Of a stretch of 64,000 bases of DNA, positions 17,124-26,931 are shown piece by piece; the first letter of the stretch is position 1; the number at the start of each line of letters is the position of its first letter. Where the stretch lies: NCBI GenBank assembly GCA_022825825.1, contig JAJDWA010000029.1, positions 1-64,000 on the forward strand, written 5' to 3'. The notes beneath the pieces were generated by a model. The model made no database searches, was not told where the DNA came from, and worked only from the letters and a program-made list of their open reading frames with translations. This DNA comes from Candidatus Poribacteria bacterium (GTDB lineage: Bacteria > Poribacteria > WGA-4E > WGA-3G). Made by a program: the position numbers and the translations under genes.

Positions 17124-18542
17124 ATGCAGCTTTACGAAGCCGTCAGTCCGTTAGATTTTAGGTATTATGGCGGCGATGATGCCTTTATGAAACGCCTCCT
17201 GCCTTATGTCTCCGAGGCAGGATATGTTACCTATCAGGCAAAGGTGGAGGCAGCGTTGGTACGCACACTGGCAAACTACGGTGTCTGCTCATCAGCAATT
17301 GCCGATGAAGTTGAACAAGCAGTGGAGCAAGTAACAGCGGAAGAGGTATACGAGGAACAGAAACGTATCCGACATAACATCCGATCGCTTGTCAATGTAA
17401 TTCGGAGTAAAATTAGTCCAGAAGCGCATCCATACATCCATCTGTTTGCGACCTCAGCAGATATTTTGGACACTGCTACGGCATTGCGGTTCAAAGCACT
17501 GATTGAAAACGTTATTGTTCCGGACATGGTTGAACTGGAAAAGCAACTGATCGGCTTAGCACGTGAGCATGCAGAGACGCCGCAAATCGGTAGGACGCAC
17601 GGTCAACATGCAGAACCGATAACATTTGGTTATGCGTTAGCACTCTACATTAGTCGATTGGGCACCCGAATTGAGAAGATTCATGAAGCAGGACAAAATC
17701 TGCGTGGGCAATTTTCTGGTGCGGTGGGAGCGTTTAACGGATTATCTCTGATCCATGAACATCCTGAACAGATAGAGGCAGATTTTCTCGCGCTGCTCGG
17801 TTTGAAACCGTCCGATACACATACCTCAACACAGTGCGTGGAACCGGAGTTTATCTCCGATGTGGCATATCATGTCACGGCGGCGTATACAGTGCTTGCG
17901 AATTTCGCTGACGATATGCGGCACCTCTACCGCACCGAAATCGCTGAAGTCGGCAGGAAATATAACCCGAAATTGGTTGGCTCGTCTACCATGCCTCACA
18001 AAGTCAATCCGGAGGCTTATGAAAACATCAAAAGTCTGTGGAAAGCGTTTGTTCCACGCATGCAGACTGTTTTTATGGACAGCATTTTGGAACATCAACG
18101 TGACCTTACCAATTCTGCGTCCAGTCGGTTTTTGACAGAGCTGCTTACGGCATTTGATTATTCAATCTATAGACTTCGACGTGCGTTGGATGAAATGGAC
18201 GTCAAAGCAGAAAACATGCAACGCAACCTTGACATGAGTGCAGAGGACACGATTGCAGAACCGATCTATCTATTGATGGCATATTACGGGTTTCCAGATG
18301 CTTATGACCATACCCGTAAGTTGATAGCACAAGTACATCAGACAGGAAAAAGTTTGACAACTCTATTATGGGAGGATGAGACCTTTCGACCGTTCCTTGA
18401 AAAGTTGACAGAACCGCAACGCGAAGCACTCCGTGCGCCAACGAATTATATCGGTGGCTCGGTGCGGCGAACGCACGCGACGTGTGATGAATGGGAAAGT
18501 CGGGTAGAGAACCTAATGGCGAGTGTTGACAATCCCACATAA
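17124..18542 (+). CDS. purB: adenylosuccinate lyase
   Basis: A 472-aa member of the fumarase/aspartase superfamily. It cleaves SAICAR and adenylosuccinate in purine synthesis. Characteristic segments are IGRTHGQHAEPITFG near 155 (catalytic His) and the superfamily signature GSSTMPHKVNP near 285, followed by ENIKSLWKAF. Length is normal. GGAG lies 11 bases before the ATG. The gene stands alone, 66 bp before an unrelated gene. Confidence 0.88.
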   Translation: MQLYEAVSPLDFRYYGGDDAFMKRLLPYVSEAGYVTYQAKVEAALVRTLANYGVCSSAIADEVEQAVEQVTAEEVYEEQKRIRHNIRSLVNVIRSKISPEAHPYIHLFATSADILDTATALRFKALIENVIVPDMVELEKQLIGLAREHAETPQIGRTHGQHAEPITFGYALALYISRLGTRIEKIHEAGQNLRGQFSGAVGAFNGLSLIHEHPEQIEADFLALLGLKPSDTHTSTQCVEPEFISDVAYHVTAAYTVLANFADDMRHLYRTEIAEVGRKYNPKLVGSSTMPHKVNPEAYENIKSLWKAFVPRMQTVFMDSILEHQRDLTNSASSRFLTELLTAFDYSIYRLRRALDEMDVKAENMQRNLDMSAEDTIAEPIYLLMAYYGFPDAYDHTRKLIAQVHQTGKSLTTLLWEDETFRPFLEKLTEPQREALRAPTNYIGGSVRRTHATCDEWESRVENLMASVDNPT

Positions 18543-18608
18543 ACAAAAGACGGCGCGGGTGTTGAAAACTTTAAACAGGAACAAAATAAAGTTCTCGTTT
18601 AACAGAAA

Positions 18609-20099
18609 ATGTTTGATATTGTCTATTTAGGACAGAGATTTTTCCGTTTTATCAAACGCTATCCGCGTACGTTCACAATAGTTGGTTTTTTATTAATTTT
18701 CGGTATCGGGATTTGGGTAGGGAGAGAGGTACAGTTCGGAAAAATACCAGATTATTTCAAATCCTATACCGATCCTGAACGCAGCGATGAAACAAAGCAG
18801 GTGTTACCTGGAATTGTTCATCGGCAGATATTGGACGATGGCGTCCTAACGAACATTCTTTCAGTGGCACCAGATGCTGTAGACATCCGTCCGTATCGCG
18901 CCCTCAGCGCGGGAATCGGCACTGAATCTTTACCCTCAATTGCCCAACGACACAAAGCACCTATCGCAATTAATGGTGGATTTTTCGAGATGGGTGGCAC
19001 ATTTCGCGGGGAATCGGTCGGCGCACTAAAAATTGATGGTGAATGGATGAGTGAACCGGAGCAAGGACGAGGGGTTATCGGGTTCAGAACCGTTGACGGG
19101 AAAATTGAAACTTATATTGATCGGATTGCGCTTCAGCATGAGATTGTTTTGCCAGACGGTACTACATTGAAAATTGATGGTATCAATCGCGGACGTCTAA
19201 GAAACGAGTTAGTGCTTTACCGCCCCCATTTTCACTCGGTAACGTTAACGATGGCTGATGGTGTTGAAGTTGTCGTTAGAAACGATAAGGTTGTTGATAT
19301 CCATGATGGACACGGAAGTTCGCGAATTCCTGCTGATGGTTATATTCTTTCGGCAAACGGAAAGAAACGGGGATTAATGTTGAAATATATCGATCTTGGC
19401 GATTCGGTAGAAATCCGAGAGACAGTTATTCCTGAACGCGTTGGTAACAGCAATTTATGGAAAGGTTTTACACATGTTATCGGTGGTGGTCCTCTGTTGC
19501 TGAGGCATGGTGTTATATCTACGAAAGAAGCGTACAAGCGGGAAGGATTTGATGCTTCGTTTCACAGTTTTGGACATCCGCGCACGGCAGTTGGAAAAAA
19601 AGCGGATGGCACACTCCTCTTTGTAACGATAACAGCGGCAAAACCAGGCGTTCGGCGTGGTGTCACGTTGCAGCAACTCGCAAAACTTTTTGCAGAATGG
19701 GGGGCGACAGACGCTACCAATTTGGACGGTGGTTATTCTTCAATGATGATCATTCGAAATCAAGTGGTAAGCTTCAAGCGAACACAACGCGATCGGTCTC
19801 GATCTGATGATAAATCTAAACCTGCTGTCCCAAAGAAACAGCCTGAAAAGAACGTGAAACCGCCTCCATCAAAAAAACAACCTGATAAGGATGCAAAATC
19901 GTCTCTGTCGAAAAAACAACCTGAGAACAAGTCGGAATCAGCTTCTCCAGATAAACAGGAACCACAAAAAGCAACACCTGAGAGAAATCCAAAGACTGCA
20001 CGCGGCAATCGTAGAGTTCGGCCTATGCCAATGTTCCAAGGTCGTTCGATTTCGGACGCTATCTTAATATTCCCACGTGGTTCGGCTGCGTCAAAGTAA
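18609..20099 (+). CDS. membrane-anchored phosphodiester glycosidase (NAGPA/DUF2233) domain protein
   Basis: A 496-aa protein with one N-terminal transmembrane segment (about 19-38, IVGFLLIFGIGIWVGRE), then an extracytoplasmic NAGPA-type domain at about 60-385. Recognisable parts are IAINGGFFEMGG, VIGGGPLLLRHG and the family hallmark NLDGGYSSMM. Relatives hydrolyse sugar phosphodiester bonds; the substrate here is unknown. Residues about 390-475 are a Lys/Pro-rich low-complexity linker with repeated SKKQP units, possibly wall- or polymer-contacting. No clear ribosome site is seen at the ATG. Confidence 0.8.
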   Translation: MFDIVYLGQRFFRFIKRYPRTFTIVGFLLIFGIGIWVGREVQFGKIPDYFKSYTDPERSDETKQVLPGIVHRQILDDGVLTNILSVAPDAVDIRPYRALSAGIGTESLPSIAQRHKAPIAINGGFFEMGGTFRGESVGALKIDGEWMSEPEQGRGVIGFRTVDGKIETYIDRIALQHEIVLPDGTTLKIDGINRGRLRNELVLYRPHFHSVTLTMADGVEVVVRNDKVVDIHDGHGSSRIPADGYILSANGKKRGLMLKYIDLGDSVEIRETVIPERVGNSNLWKGFTHVIGGGPLLLRHGVISTKEAYKREGFDASFHSFGHPRTAVGKKADGTLLFVTITAAKPGVRRGVTLQQLAKLFAEWGATDATNLDGGYSSMMIIRNQVVSFKRTQRDRSRSDDKSKPAVPKKQPEKNVKPPPSKKQPDKDAKSSLSKKQPENKSESASPDKQEPQKATPERNPKTARGNRRVRPMPMFQGRSISDAILIFPRGSAASK

Positions 20100-20348
20100 G
20101 TTGCTGTGTTGACTGCGTCTTTGCTGAGCGTGAGATAACCTTTGCCGAGAACTTTACACACTGGAATCAACAAATTTGTTGTCATTTTTTTACAGATGTG
20201 GTAAAATGAAGATAGCAGTATAATTAAGCAAAGTTTTCAGTAGCGAGAAATACATTTTACGTGGTTGCTATAGTATTCGTCTGGTTTAGATAGTTATGAA
20301 GAATATCGTAAAGCCGAGAATCTCAACGGGCCCCAGGAGGATAGAAAC

Positions 20349-21224
20349 ATGTCAATTGATAGAAAACAGAAAAGTAAAACAAACCATCGTTTCTCACGCC
20401 GTACCTTCATCAAAAGTTCTGTAGGGCTTGCGACTTCCGTGGTCGCCAGTGGGGGTTTGCTGCGGTCTGCGAATGCACAGTCCCAATTTGGAGAATATAT
20501 CCCCTACGATTCTACACGCGATTATCATTACAGTTTGCGCTATCGCAGAAACGAAATTATTGAACACCATCATCCGGGAACGGAACTGACAGGTGAGAAG
20601 TTCACATTTGTCCGCCTTAAATATCCCGGTGGTGATTGGTGGACTAATCTTGTTAATGTTTATTACTGGCAGTCAGACCTAAAGTTTACACAAGTCCTGG
20701 CAGAGAATACCGCAATTGATGTAGACCTGCGTACGCATCCGCAATATGTTGACATTGACGATTCTTGGCTGTTTGCCTATCCGTTTCTCTACATGACAGG
20801 ACACGGCAGAATTCGCATGCGGCTTACTGATGCACATATACGGAAATTAAGAGAATACTTTGAACGCGGAGGATTCCTGCACGTTGAGGATTGCGACATC
20901 CGTTACAATCTGTTTCGTCCGCAAATTGAAAATATGATGAAGCGGATTTATCCAGACAAGGAATTTGAACAACTGGATATGAGCCATCCGATTTATCGGA
21001 CGCTTTACCCACATGATGACTACCTTGGCGGTGATAAACTTGTTCGGGATTTTGAATATGATGAGGCTATCCTGGATGATGATGGTAAGGTGATGGTCTA
21101 CTTCTGTCCGAACGATCTCAATTGTGCGTGGGAAGGAAGAAGGTGTGAGCCCGGTGGAGAGGAGCAGCGGATTTGGGCATTTGAGCAAGGTATGAATGTT
21201 GTGGCGTATGCTCTTACGCGATAA
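20349..21224 (+). CDS. Tat-exported DUF4159 protein
   Basis: A 291-aa protein with a twin-arginine signal (FSRRTFIKSS then a hydrophobic stretch ending SANAQS). The body is DUF4159: FVRLKYPGGDWW, FAYPFLYMTGHG, a fall of helices, then GGFLHVEDCDIRYN, which resembles a Rossmann-like or glutamine-amidotransferase-like fold. Function is unknown; Tat export suggests folding or cofactor insertion in the cytoplasm first. The start is well supported by AGGAGG eight bases upstream. It is convergent with the oxidoreductase gene. Confidence 0.85.
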   Translation: MSIDRKQKSKTNHRFSRRTFIKSSVGLATSVVASGGLLRSANAQSQFGEYIPYDSTRDYHYSLRYRRNEIIEHHHPGTELTGEKFTFVRLKYPGGDWWTNLVNVYYWQSDLKFTQVLAENTAIDVDLRTHPQYVDIDDSWLFAYPFLYMTGHGRIRMRLTDAHIRKLREYFERGGFLHVEDCDIRYNLFRPQIENMMKRIYPDKEFEQLDMSHPIYRTLYPHDDYLGGDKLVRDFEYDEAILDDDGKVMVYFCPNDLNCAWEGRRCEPGGEEQRIWAFEQGMNVVAYALTR

Positions 21225-21291
21225 TTGCAACCGAACCTACCGTCATGTCCAAACAACTGTGGATTCTACTATAGCATTCAGCGGGTCGTTC

Positions 21292-22530
21292 CTACAATGC
21301 CTGCGGAAGTTGTGCGAAAAGTTTTTCACGGAAACGTTCATAGGCAAGGTTTGCCCCTGCGATATTACCCGAAGCAGGTCCAATTTGAAGCTGTGCAACA
21401 GTACCCGAACCAAAAAGATTCTCTATCGGGTGGAATTGCAGGTTGACATCAAGTTTTGGCAGGCCACAGACAAGTGGGATCGGGGACTGGCGAATTAACT
21501 CCCTTAAAAAGTCGTACCCGCGCAGGTTAAATTTATATCCTGTGGCGAGGATAATACGAGAGACATTCGTAATTAGACCACGTGTCGTTTCAACCTGTAA
21601 ACCTTGTGCCGAGATGATATTGCTAATATGCGTCTCAGGGAAAATATCAACGTTTCTGCTATTCTCTATTGTTTCCATCACGTCGGGCGTAATGCTGCCT
21701 TCGCCTCTATTTTCTTGAATTATTTGGTATCGTTGCTGAAAATAGATCTCGCTTGCAAATTCAGCGAGTGCTTTGGGACCCAACCAGATCGGAGGAAAAT
21801 CGAACTGCTCTGTTTTTAATTGCTTCCGCGCAATTAGCACCACGTGGTGTCCTCGTTTACTGAGGCTTTTTGCGAGCGTCCCTGCTGTCAATCCACCTCC
21901 AACTATCACAATTTTACCACTATTTTCTTCACCTTGTTTACAATTCACTGAAAATTGAGATGCGTGCATAATTCTATCTGGGTATTGACGTTGCCATTCG
22001 GTGAACTCTGGTGGTACGTAAGCGCAATCGCCAGAGCCAATAGTAAGGATAACACAACTACTGCGAAATCCTTCATTGTGCGTAGAAATCAGGCGAAACG
22101 GAAATTTACCTGCCCCTTTGTCCCACCGTAATTTAGCCACATCAAACTGATAATAAACTTCATGACCCGTAGGAGGGATTTGTAATCCCGATACAGCGAG
22201 CGCGTCGTTGCAGAAATCCCAAAAGAGCTCGGTAGAAGGTTGCGAATAGGGCGGTGCCAACTCATCTGTTCGGTTGTGGCGTTCTGCGTATTCAACGATA
22301 CCTAAAGGATCAGGAATAATATGATGTACTGCTGGAGATCGGAGAAACGTCATGCCTTGACGTTCTGTCTTACATCGCCATTCGGTAAGTGGCTTCGGAT
22401 GCCGATCCACAATTGCGATGTGTTGTGCTGCTGTCGGCATATCGCGTAGCAGGCGGATAGCAATAGAGATGCCGTGAATGCCACCACCGACAATGGTAAT
22501 CGGAATGTTTCGGTGTGCCAAATTTTTCAT
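21292..22530 (-). CDS. FAD/NAD(P)-binding oxidoreductase
   Basis: About 412 aa. The N-terminal dinucleotide fold is ITIVGGGIHGISIAI and a second nucleotide-binding fold near 205 is IVIVGGGLTAGTLA; ILATGYKF near 355 is the usual third flavin-contact motif. This is the pattern of flavin monooxygenase/YdhS-like proteins; the substrate cannot be inferred. ATG at 22530 is used, although GTG at 22536 is also possible. It is probably the last gene of a three-gene run with the lipoprotein and metalloprotease genes, with an 18-bp gap. Confidence 0.75.
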   Translation of the reverse strand: MKNLAHRNIPITIVGGGIHGISIAIRLLRDMPTAAQHIAIVDRHPKPLTEWRCKTERQGMTFLRSPAVHHIIPDPLGIVEYAERHNRTDELAPPYSQPSTELFWDFCNDALAVSGLQIPPTGHEVYYQFDVAKLRWDKGAGKFPFRLISTHNEGFRSSCVILTIGSGDCAYVPPEFTEWQRQYPDRIMHASQFSVNCKQGEENSGKIVIVGGGLTAGTLAKSLSKRGHHVVLIARKQLKTEQFDFPPIWLGPKALAEFASEIYFQQRYQIIQENRGEGSITPDVMETIENSRNVDIFPETHISNIISAQGLQVETTRGLITNVSRIILATGYKFNLRGYDFLRELIRQSPIPLVCGLPKLDVNLQFHPIENLFGSGTVAQLQIGPASGNIAGANLAYERFREKLFAQLPQAL

Positions 22531-22548
22531 ATTCACGCCACAAAAAAC

Positions 22549-23499
22549 TCAATCCGTATGCGGTCCGGGTAGGTGGACACTTTTTAGTGCAAAAGTTTGT
22601 GTCTGAAATGTATCGGTAGCGCGGTAACGACTAAATCTATACTGGACAACGCCAACTGATGGCGCAACCCAGTAAACTGCAGGTGGACTTATTAGACGAA
22701 TTGACGGGTCATCACTGACGCCATAAACGACTTCCTCGTAAATAACATAAGTACTGTAAGTCCCTGCGGGGACGGTAATTTGTACATCCTTCTCTGCAAC
22801 AAAACGGGTAGCAGACACCAGTGTCCCCGCAGTTTTTTCAAAAACAACCCATTCCTTTCCAACTTCCAATGGAAAATCCCACAGGCGACGCTGTGGAAAA
22901 TGTTTTTGATGGAATATCGGGTTGGGAAGCGGGGAGATAAAAGCATCATACGCGGATTCTATCAACGCGTGTGGGGTCTTGGTAAAGTAGGTAGCTAAAA
23001 TAGGCACATTAACTTCCAAAAAATCGGTCTCAAAAAATCGAAGGTAGTATGCGTTCGCTGCCAAGTGGTCAATAGCCAATTCTTCGGATTCTTCTACAAA
23101 AATAATTTCGCTGATAGCCATTTGGCGATGTGTCGTACCGCTAATATCGCGCGTGCCTTGGACTCGGATCGTGAATTCCATCTTGGTGTCAACGTTGATG
23201 TATGTCCAGGCGGATCCTGTATCTGTTGGGAAGTCAATAGCTTGTAGTGTGCCAGTTGAATCAGGGGGTGATAGTTTAGTTTGACCGTGTGGGTCAATCA
23301 AACCTTCATCACCACAACTACAAAGGAATAAAAATAGAAGGACAATAGGAATAGCAGCCAACCATCGGAAACCATCTATTTTCAGCAGTCTACTATAAGA
23401 AAAAGCGGTTTGCTGTTCATGTGCCGCTTCTTTTTCGTTATTGACGACTGTAGATTGTCGGTTAGTCCCTTCTACTGATTGCTGATAACTATCCATCAT
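22549..23499 (-). CDS. putative lipoprotein
   Basis: About 316 aa if translation starts at ATG 23499, whose ATGA overlaps the stop of the metalloprotease gene, suggesting coupling. A hydrophobic segment with lipobox FLCSCG predicts a lipoprotein, but it begins about 45 residues in. The preceding residues read through typical intergenic GCTGATAACT-like repeat sequence, so a downstream non-ATG start is likely. The mature part is beta-rich, with DTGSAWTYINVDTKM and a terminal YWVAPSVGVVQYRFS motif as in small outer-membrane-associated lipoproteins. Function unknown. Confidence 0.6.
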   Translation of the reverse strand: MMDSYQQSVEGTNRQSTVVNNEKEAAHEQQTAFSYSRLLKIDGFRWLAAIPIVLLFLFLCSCGDEGLIDPHGQTKLSPPDSTGTLQAIDFPTDTGSAWTYINVDTKMEFTIRVQGTRDISGTTHRQMAISEIIFVEESEELAIDHLAANAYYLRFFETDFLEVNVPILATYFTKTPHALIESAYDAFISPLPNPIFHQKHFPQRRLWDFPLEVGKEWVVFEKTAGTLVSATRFVAEKDVQITVPAGTYSTYVIYEEVVYGVSDDPSIRLISPPAVYWVAPSVGVVQYRFSRYRATDTFQTQTFALKSVHLPGPHTD

Positions 23500-26111
23500 T
23501 TCACCACAGAGAATTTGCCGGTACTTTGGAAGCCGTTTCCATCGGTAGCACGGAAAAAGTATAGACCGGCGCAGACTTTTTCGCCGCGTTGGTTTGTGCA
23601 ATCCCAATTGGATGCGTTATCAAGGATCTTAATTAGATTGCCAGATATATCATAGATTTCAACTTTTAATCCCCTCGGATAAAATGTGAGATGTTGGTTT
23701 CCTTGTGCTGCACGTACCGGATTAGGTGCAACTGAAACGTTTCGATTTATATTATTCGCAACATAGTTGAAGCTTCGCCCGTGCCAAATTTTATCCCCCG
23801 TTATACCAGAAGGTGTTTGCCCAATAATCTTATAGAGATAGGTCCCTGTCGGTGGAAATCCGTTTGTGTGAAGAGTTCCGCGCCATTTTTTGGCTGATTC
23901 TTGCGTTAAAATGACGGTATAACTATGTTTGTTAGGGCTTTCTACTGTGAGGCGCGGCGCACTTTGCAGCGGAAGTGTGCTTTGGACTCCAACATGCCAC
24001 ACACCTATACTGTGTGCTTCTGTCCTGATAAAGAAAGCAGGTGCTCCGTTTGCTGTATCTACACTCGGCGTAATGCTATCCGGAACAATGCTCGGTGTTC
24101 CCATAATGCCCATCGCGTCAACAGGGACAACCGCATACGCATAGTAATAGTCAAAGCTGTTTGGATCAAAGTCCTCGTTGGTGATATCAATACCGTAAAA
24201 AACGGTGGTATCTTCAAACTGCGTTTGTGTCACATCAACGCGTCCCACGATGCTTATATCGTCTTCAGGGATTCCATCTCCATTTCTATCAACAGCAGCA
24301 CGGACCTCATCTGCAGTTTGAAAGGGTTCAGGCATACCTGTATCACTTTCCAATCCGTAGCGTTTCCTGACGATTACAACTTCCCGAATATTGGTCGGGT
24401 TGTCAACCGTCCATTTGATAACGGGCCCTCTGATGCCGTGCGAGACTTGAGCATTTGATAACTGCCCCTTCGGTGGTGCGCCAGCCATATAACTCACGGA
24501 ACCGCCAAAAGTACCGCCAGGGATTATGACCTGTTCAACATCGGGATGCATGTTGATAAGGACGAGGGTAATTTCTTGAATATCGCCTCCAAAATCTGTG
24601 AATGTCATCTGCGCTTCTTGGGAACGTTGATAGGTGAATGCCTCTCTGATTTCAGTGCTTCCATTCCGTTTTTTGACGATAAACTTGGCTGCCCACCCGC
24701 GCAAACCAGTCCCTCTGTGCCGATTCAATTCACGTTCAATCGCTGCTTGATCAGCATTTGTCAAACGGCTCATATCTATCGGTGCAAGGTCTGCCCCGTC
24801 AATTTTGATAGCGAATTCTGGCATAATCCCTGCGGGGCGAAAAACTATGTATCGACACGAAAAGTGCTCCGGCATTGATTCTGAATTAAAGTCAGCACGA
24901 ATCGGATAATTGCTATGGACATCGTTAGGATGAATTGCTATAGGTGGAAACCGATGCGCGTTCCTATAACCTGGAAGTTCAGGATTTGTATTGGCGCGGG
25001 TATGGGTGAAATAGTTCCATACCGTAAACGTTTTGAACGCTTCAGCAAGCGTGGTGCCGTTGTCAATAAAAAGATCGTAGAAGTTACCCATTTCGCGGTA
25101 ACTACCATCTGTGGCGTTTGCAAAGAATTGCCGAATAATGTCATAACCGAATCTTTGCGCCATATATAAAGCCCATATTACCGAACCGTATTCGTGATCT
25201 CCGATGCGACTTTCAAGCGAAATATCTGGAATAAGAAACCAGCGGCGGAGTTGATGGATATAGTAGTTGTAGGAATTGGTTTCGTTGGGCTCGTCAGGGT
25301 CAGGGAGCGTATCGCCATCGTCAATAACACCCCCATCGTAAGTCATGACTTCTATCCACGTAGCGGATGCTTCCATGAACCATGTCGGCATATAAGCGTT
25401 GTAGGCAAATTGAATCCCGTGCAGAAACTCATGCGCGCACGTTGTTTCAAGATAACGTATTCCCTCCGCTTTTCCGACATAATCGTAAATACGGGAGTTG
25501 ATCATGAAATAGGGGGCGACCGTCAAAGCAGTAGATAAAACGCGTCCTTCAAACCAATCTGCCGTTGTGATACCGAGCGCAGGAAACGTAAACAGATATA
25601 CATCCATTTTATGGTTGCCGCCGTTCTCCGCTGCCCAAAAATCGATGTACGGTTTTTTGAATCCCATTAGGTCAATTTGAACGCGATAAGAGCGTTCCAT
25701 TGCATCCGCACAGAGATCAATATAGTCGGGAACGCCATTGCGTGGGTGAAAATCTTCAAGCGGCGGCGCATGCGGTCCGACACGTGTATAGTGCAGTCTG
25801 AAGTGTGGCGTATTGAAATGTTCTGACAATTCAATGTCACCGAAAAAACTGCCGGGGAGTCCAGGACGTAGGAATATCGGCTTGAGTTCCTGCCGATATT
25901 TTGAGGGTAAATTTTGCCAATTCTTTGCCAGGGTGACAAAACTATCGGTTGCACATTCCGTTATTTCATTCGGTGTATATCTCGGTTTGAGATTGGCGAA
26001 CTTTCGTGCGGTTCGGATTGCATTTTGGAGTTCGGTGTCTGGAGGGAGAGCATGTCCAACAGATAGAAATACTACAAAGAATAAGATAATGGGAATAGAG
26101 AGTGATTTCAT
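23496..26111 (-). CDS. secreted zinc metalloprotease (MXAN_6640-like) with FlgD/T9SS-like C-terminal domain
   Basis: An 871-aa exported protease. The signal peptide is at 1-21. A peptidase region occupies about 80-370, with HEFLH (HExxH zinc motif, in TTCAHEFLHGIQFAYN near 235) and a following MEASATWIEVM that would supply the glutamate ligand. Beta-sandwich domains follow, and the C-terminus is a FlgD-Ig-like domain: VAPNPVRAAQG, LKVEIYDISGNLIK and KVCAGLYFFRATDG. Such ends resemble type IX secretion-system C-terminal domains, which ties it functionally to the PorU-PorV-like pair at 52-59 kb (inference). It is first of a three-gene minus-strand run. Confidence 0.8.
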   Translation of the reverse strand: MKSLSIPIILFFVVFLSVGHALPPDTELQNAIRTARKFANLKPRYTPNEITECATDSFVTLAKNWQNLPSKYRQELKPIFLRPGLPGSFFGDIELSEHFNTPHFRLHYTRVGPHAPPLEDFHPRNGVPDYIDLCADAMERSYRVQIDLMGFKKPYIDFWAAENGGNHKMDVYLFTFPALGITTADWFEGRVLSTALTVAPYFMINSRIYDYVGKAEGIRYLETTCAHEFLHGIQFAYNAYMPTWFMEASATWIEVMTYDGGVIDDGDTLPDPDEPNETNSYNYYIHQLRRWFLIPDISLESRIGDHEYGSVIWALYMAQRFGYDIIRQFFANATDGSYREMGNFYDLFIDNGTTLAEAFKTFTVWNYFTHTRANTNPELPGYRNAHRFPPIAIHPNDVHSNYPIRADFNSESMPEHFSCRYIVFRPAGIMPEFAIKIDGADLAPIDMSRLTNADQAAIERELNRHRGTGLRGWAAKFIVKKRNGSTEIREAFTYQRSQEAQMTFTDFGGDIQEITLVLINMHPDVEQVIIPGGTFGGSVSYMAGAPPKGQLSNAQVSHGIRGPVIKWTVDNPTNIREVVIVRKRYGLESDTGMPEPFQTADEVRAAVDRNGDGIPEDDISIVGRVDVTQTQFEDTTVFYGIDITNEDFDPNSFDYYYAYAVVPVDAMGIMGTPSIVPDSITPSVDTANGAPAFFIRTEAHSIGVWHVGVQSTLPLQSAPRLTVESPNKHSYTVILTQESAKKWRGTLHTNGFPPTGTYLYKIIGQTPSGITGDKIWHGRSFNYVANNINRNVSVAPNPVRAAQGNQHLTFYPRGLKVEIYDISGNLIKILDNASNWDCTNQRGEKVCAGLYFFRATDGNGFQSTGKFSVVK

Positions 26112-26232
26112 TTTGTGTTAATGAGATGGGTGTTTATTGTTTCTATTTAATCAATATACAGAATTTACAATTATTATACATGCTGGAAGGCGGAAATTCA
26201 AGGAGAAATAGGAAAGATTTAGGATAGGCATA

Positions 26233-26772
26233 TTAAGCAAAATGGGTAGGTTTTCCATCAAGACTGACGCGATTCTTTTCTTTCCAATATGTCTTTAAAC
26301 CTTCTTTGCCTTTTTTTGATGCCCACGTATTTAACTGTTCCCTTTCACCAACGTAGTCGTAAAGCGGCACGGCCATTCCGCATGAGGTTTGAACGAGCTG
26401 AACATTGAGATCGAAAATTTGCCTGGCACCAGGAATTGGCGAGAATAGTGGAAAAAGAAGTTGCCATTCTGGATCGTCATTATGAATAGCCTTAGCTGTG
26501 CCGTAGAGTCGAAGGATCATGGGGTTATCCTCAAATGCGGTGAACATAAGCGTCATCCGTGGGTTTTCCTGAACGTGCGCCGCGGTTTCATTTCCACTTC
26601 CGGTCACGTTTAACCAGGCGACGCGGTTTAGATTGAGAACGCGCAAGGAATCCATTCCCTTCGGGGATAGATTGATTCTGCTGTCGGCAGTTGCTGTTGC
26701 GACAAAAAATATTTTTTGATTTTCAATGAATTGTTGTAGTTTGGGTGAAATTTTTTTGTATAGTTTTGACAT
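26233..26772 (-). CDS. pyridoxamine 5'-phosphate oxidase-fold (FMN-binding split-barrel) protein
   Basis: A 179-aa cytoplasmic protein. FFVATATADSRINLSPKG near 23-40, WLNVTGSGNETAAHVQENPRM in the middle and LRLYGTAKAI are the typical pattern of the PPOX-like flavin-binding split barrel. Members reduce small molecules or bind FMN/F420/haem; this one cannot be assigned further. The final third carries a PLYDYVGER motif common in this subgroup. No ribosome site is obvious. Confidence 0.8.
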   Translation of the reverse strand: MSKLYKKISPKLQQFIENQKIFFVATATADSRINLSPKGMDSLRVLNLNRVAWLNVTGSGNETAAHVQENPRMTLMFTAFEDNPMILRLYGTAKAIHNDDPEWQLLFPLFSPIPGARQIFDLNVQLVQTSCGMAVPLYDYVGEREQLNTWASKKGKEGLKTYWKEKNRVSLDGKPTHFA

Positions 26773-26864
26773 TTGATTATCATTTTAAAAATAGCGGGCA
26801 TGCGCAGCACCATTCGGTTACTCAACATCTTAGATGGGTCGCTCTTACAGTGAGAGACCTTAAA

Positions 26865-26902
26865 TAGAATATAGACCTACTTGTAGAATATAGACCTACT
26901 TG
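26865..26902. repeat. tandem 19-bp direct repeat
   Basis: Two exact head-to-tail copies of TAGAATATAGACCTACTTG (26865-26883 and 26884-26902) in the gap between two minus-strand genes. Confidence 0.9.
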
Positions 26903-26931
26903 AGAATTAAATGGTTATGATGAATGCGACT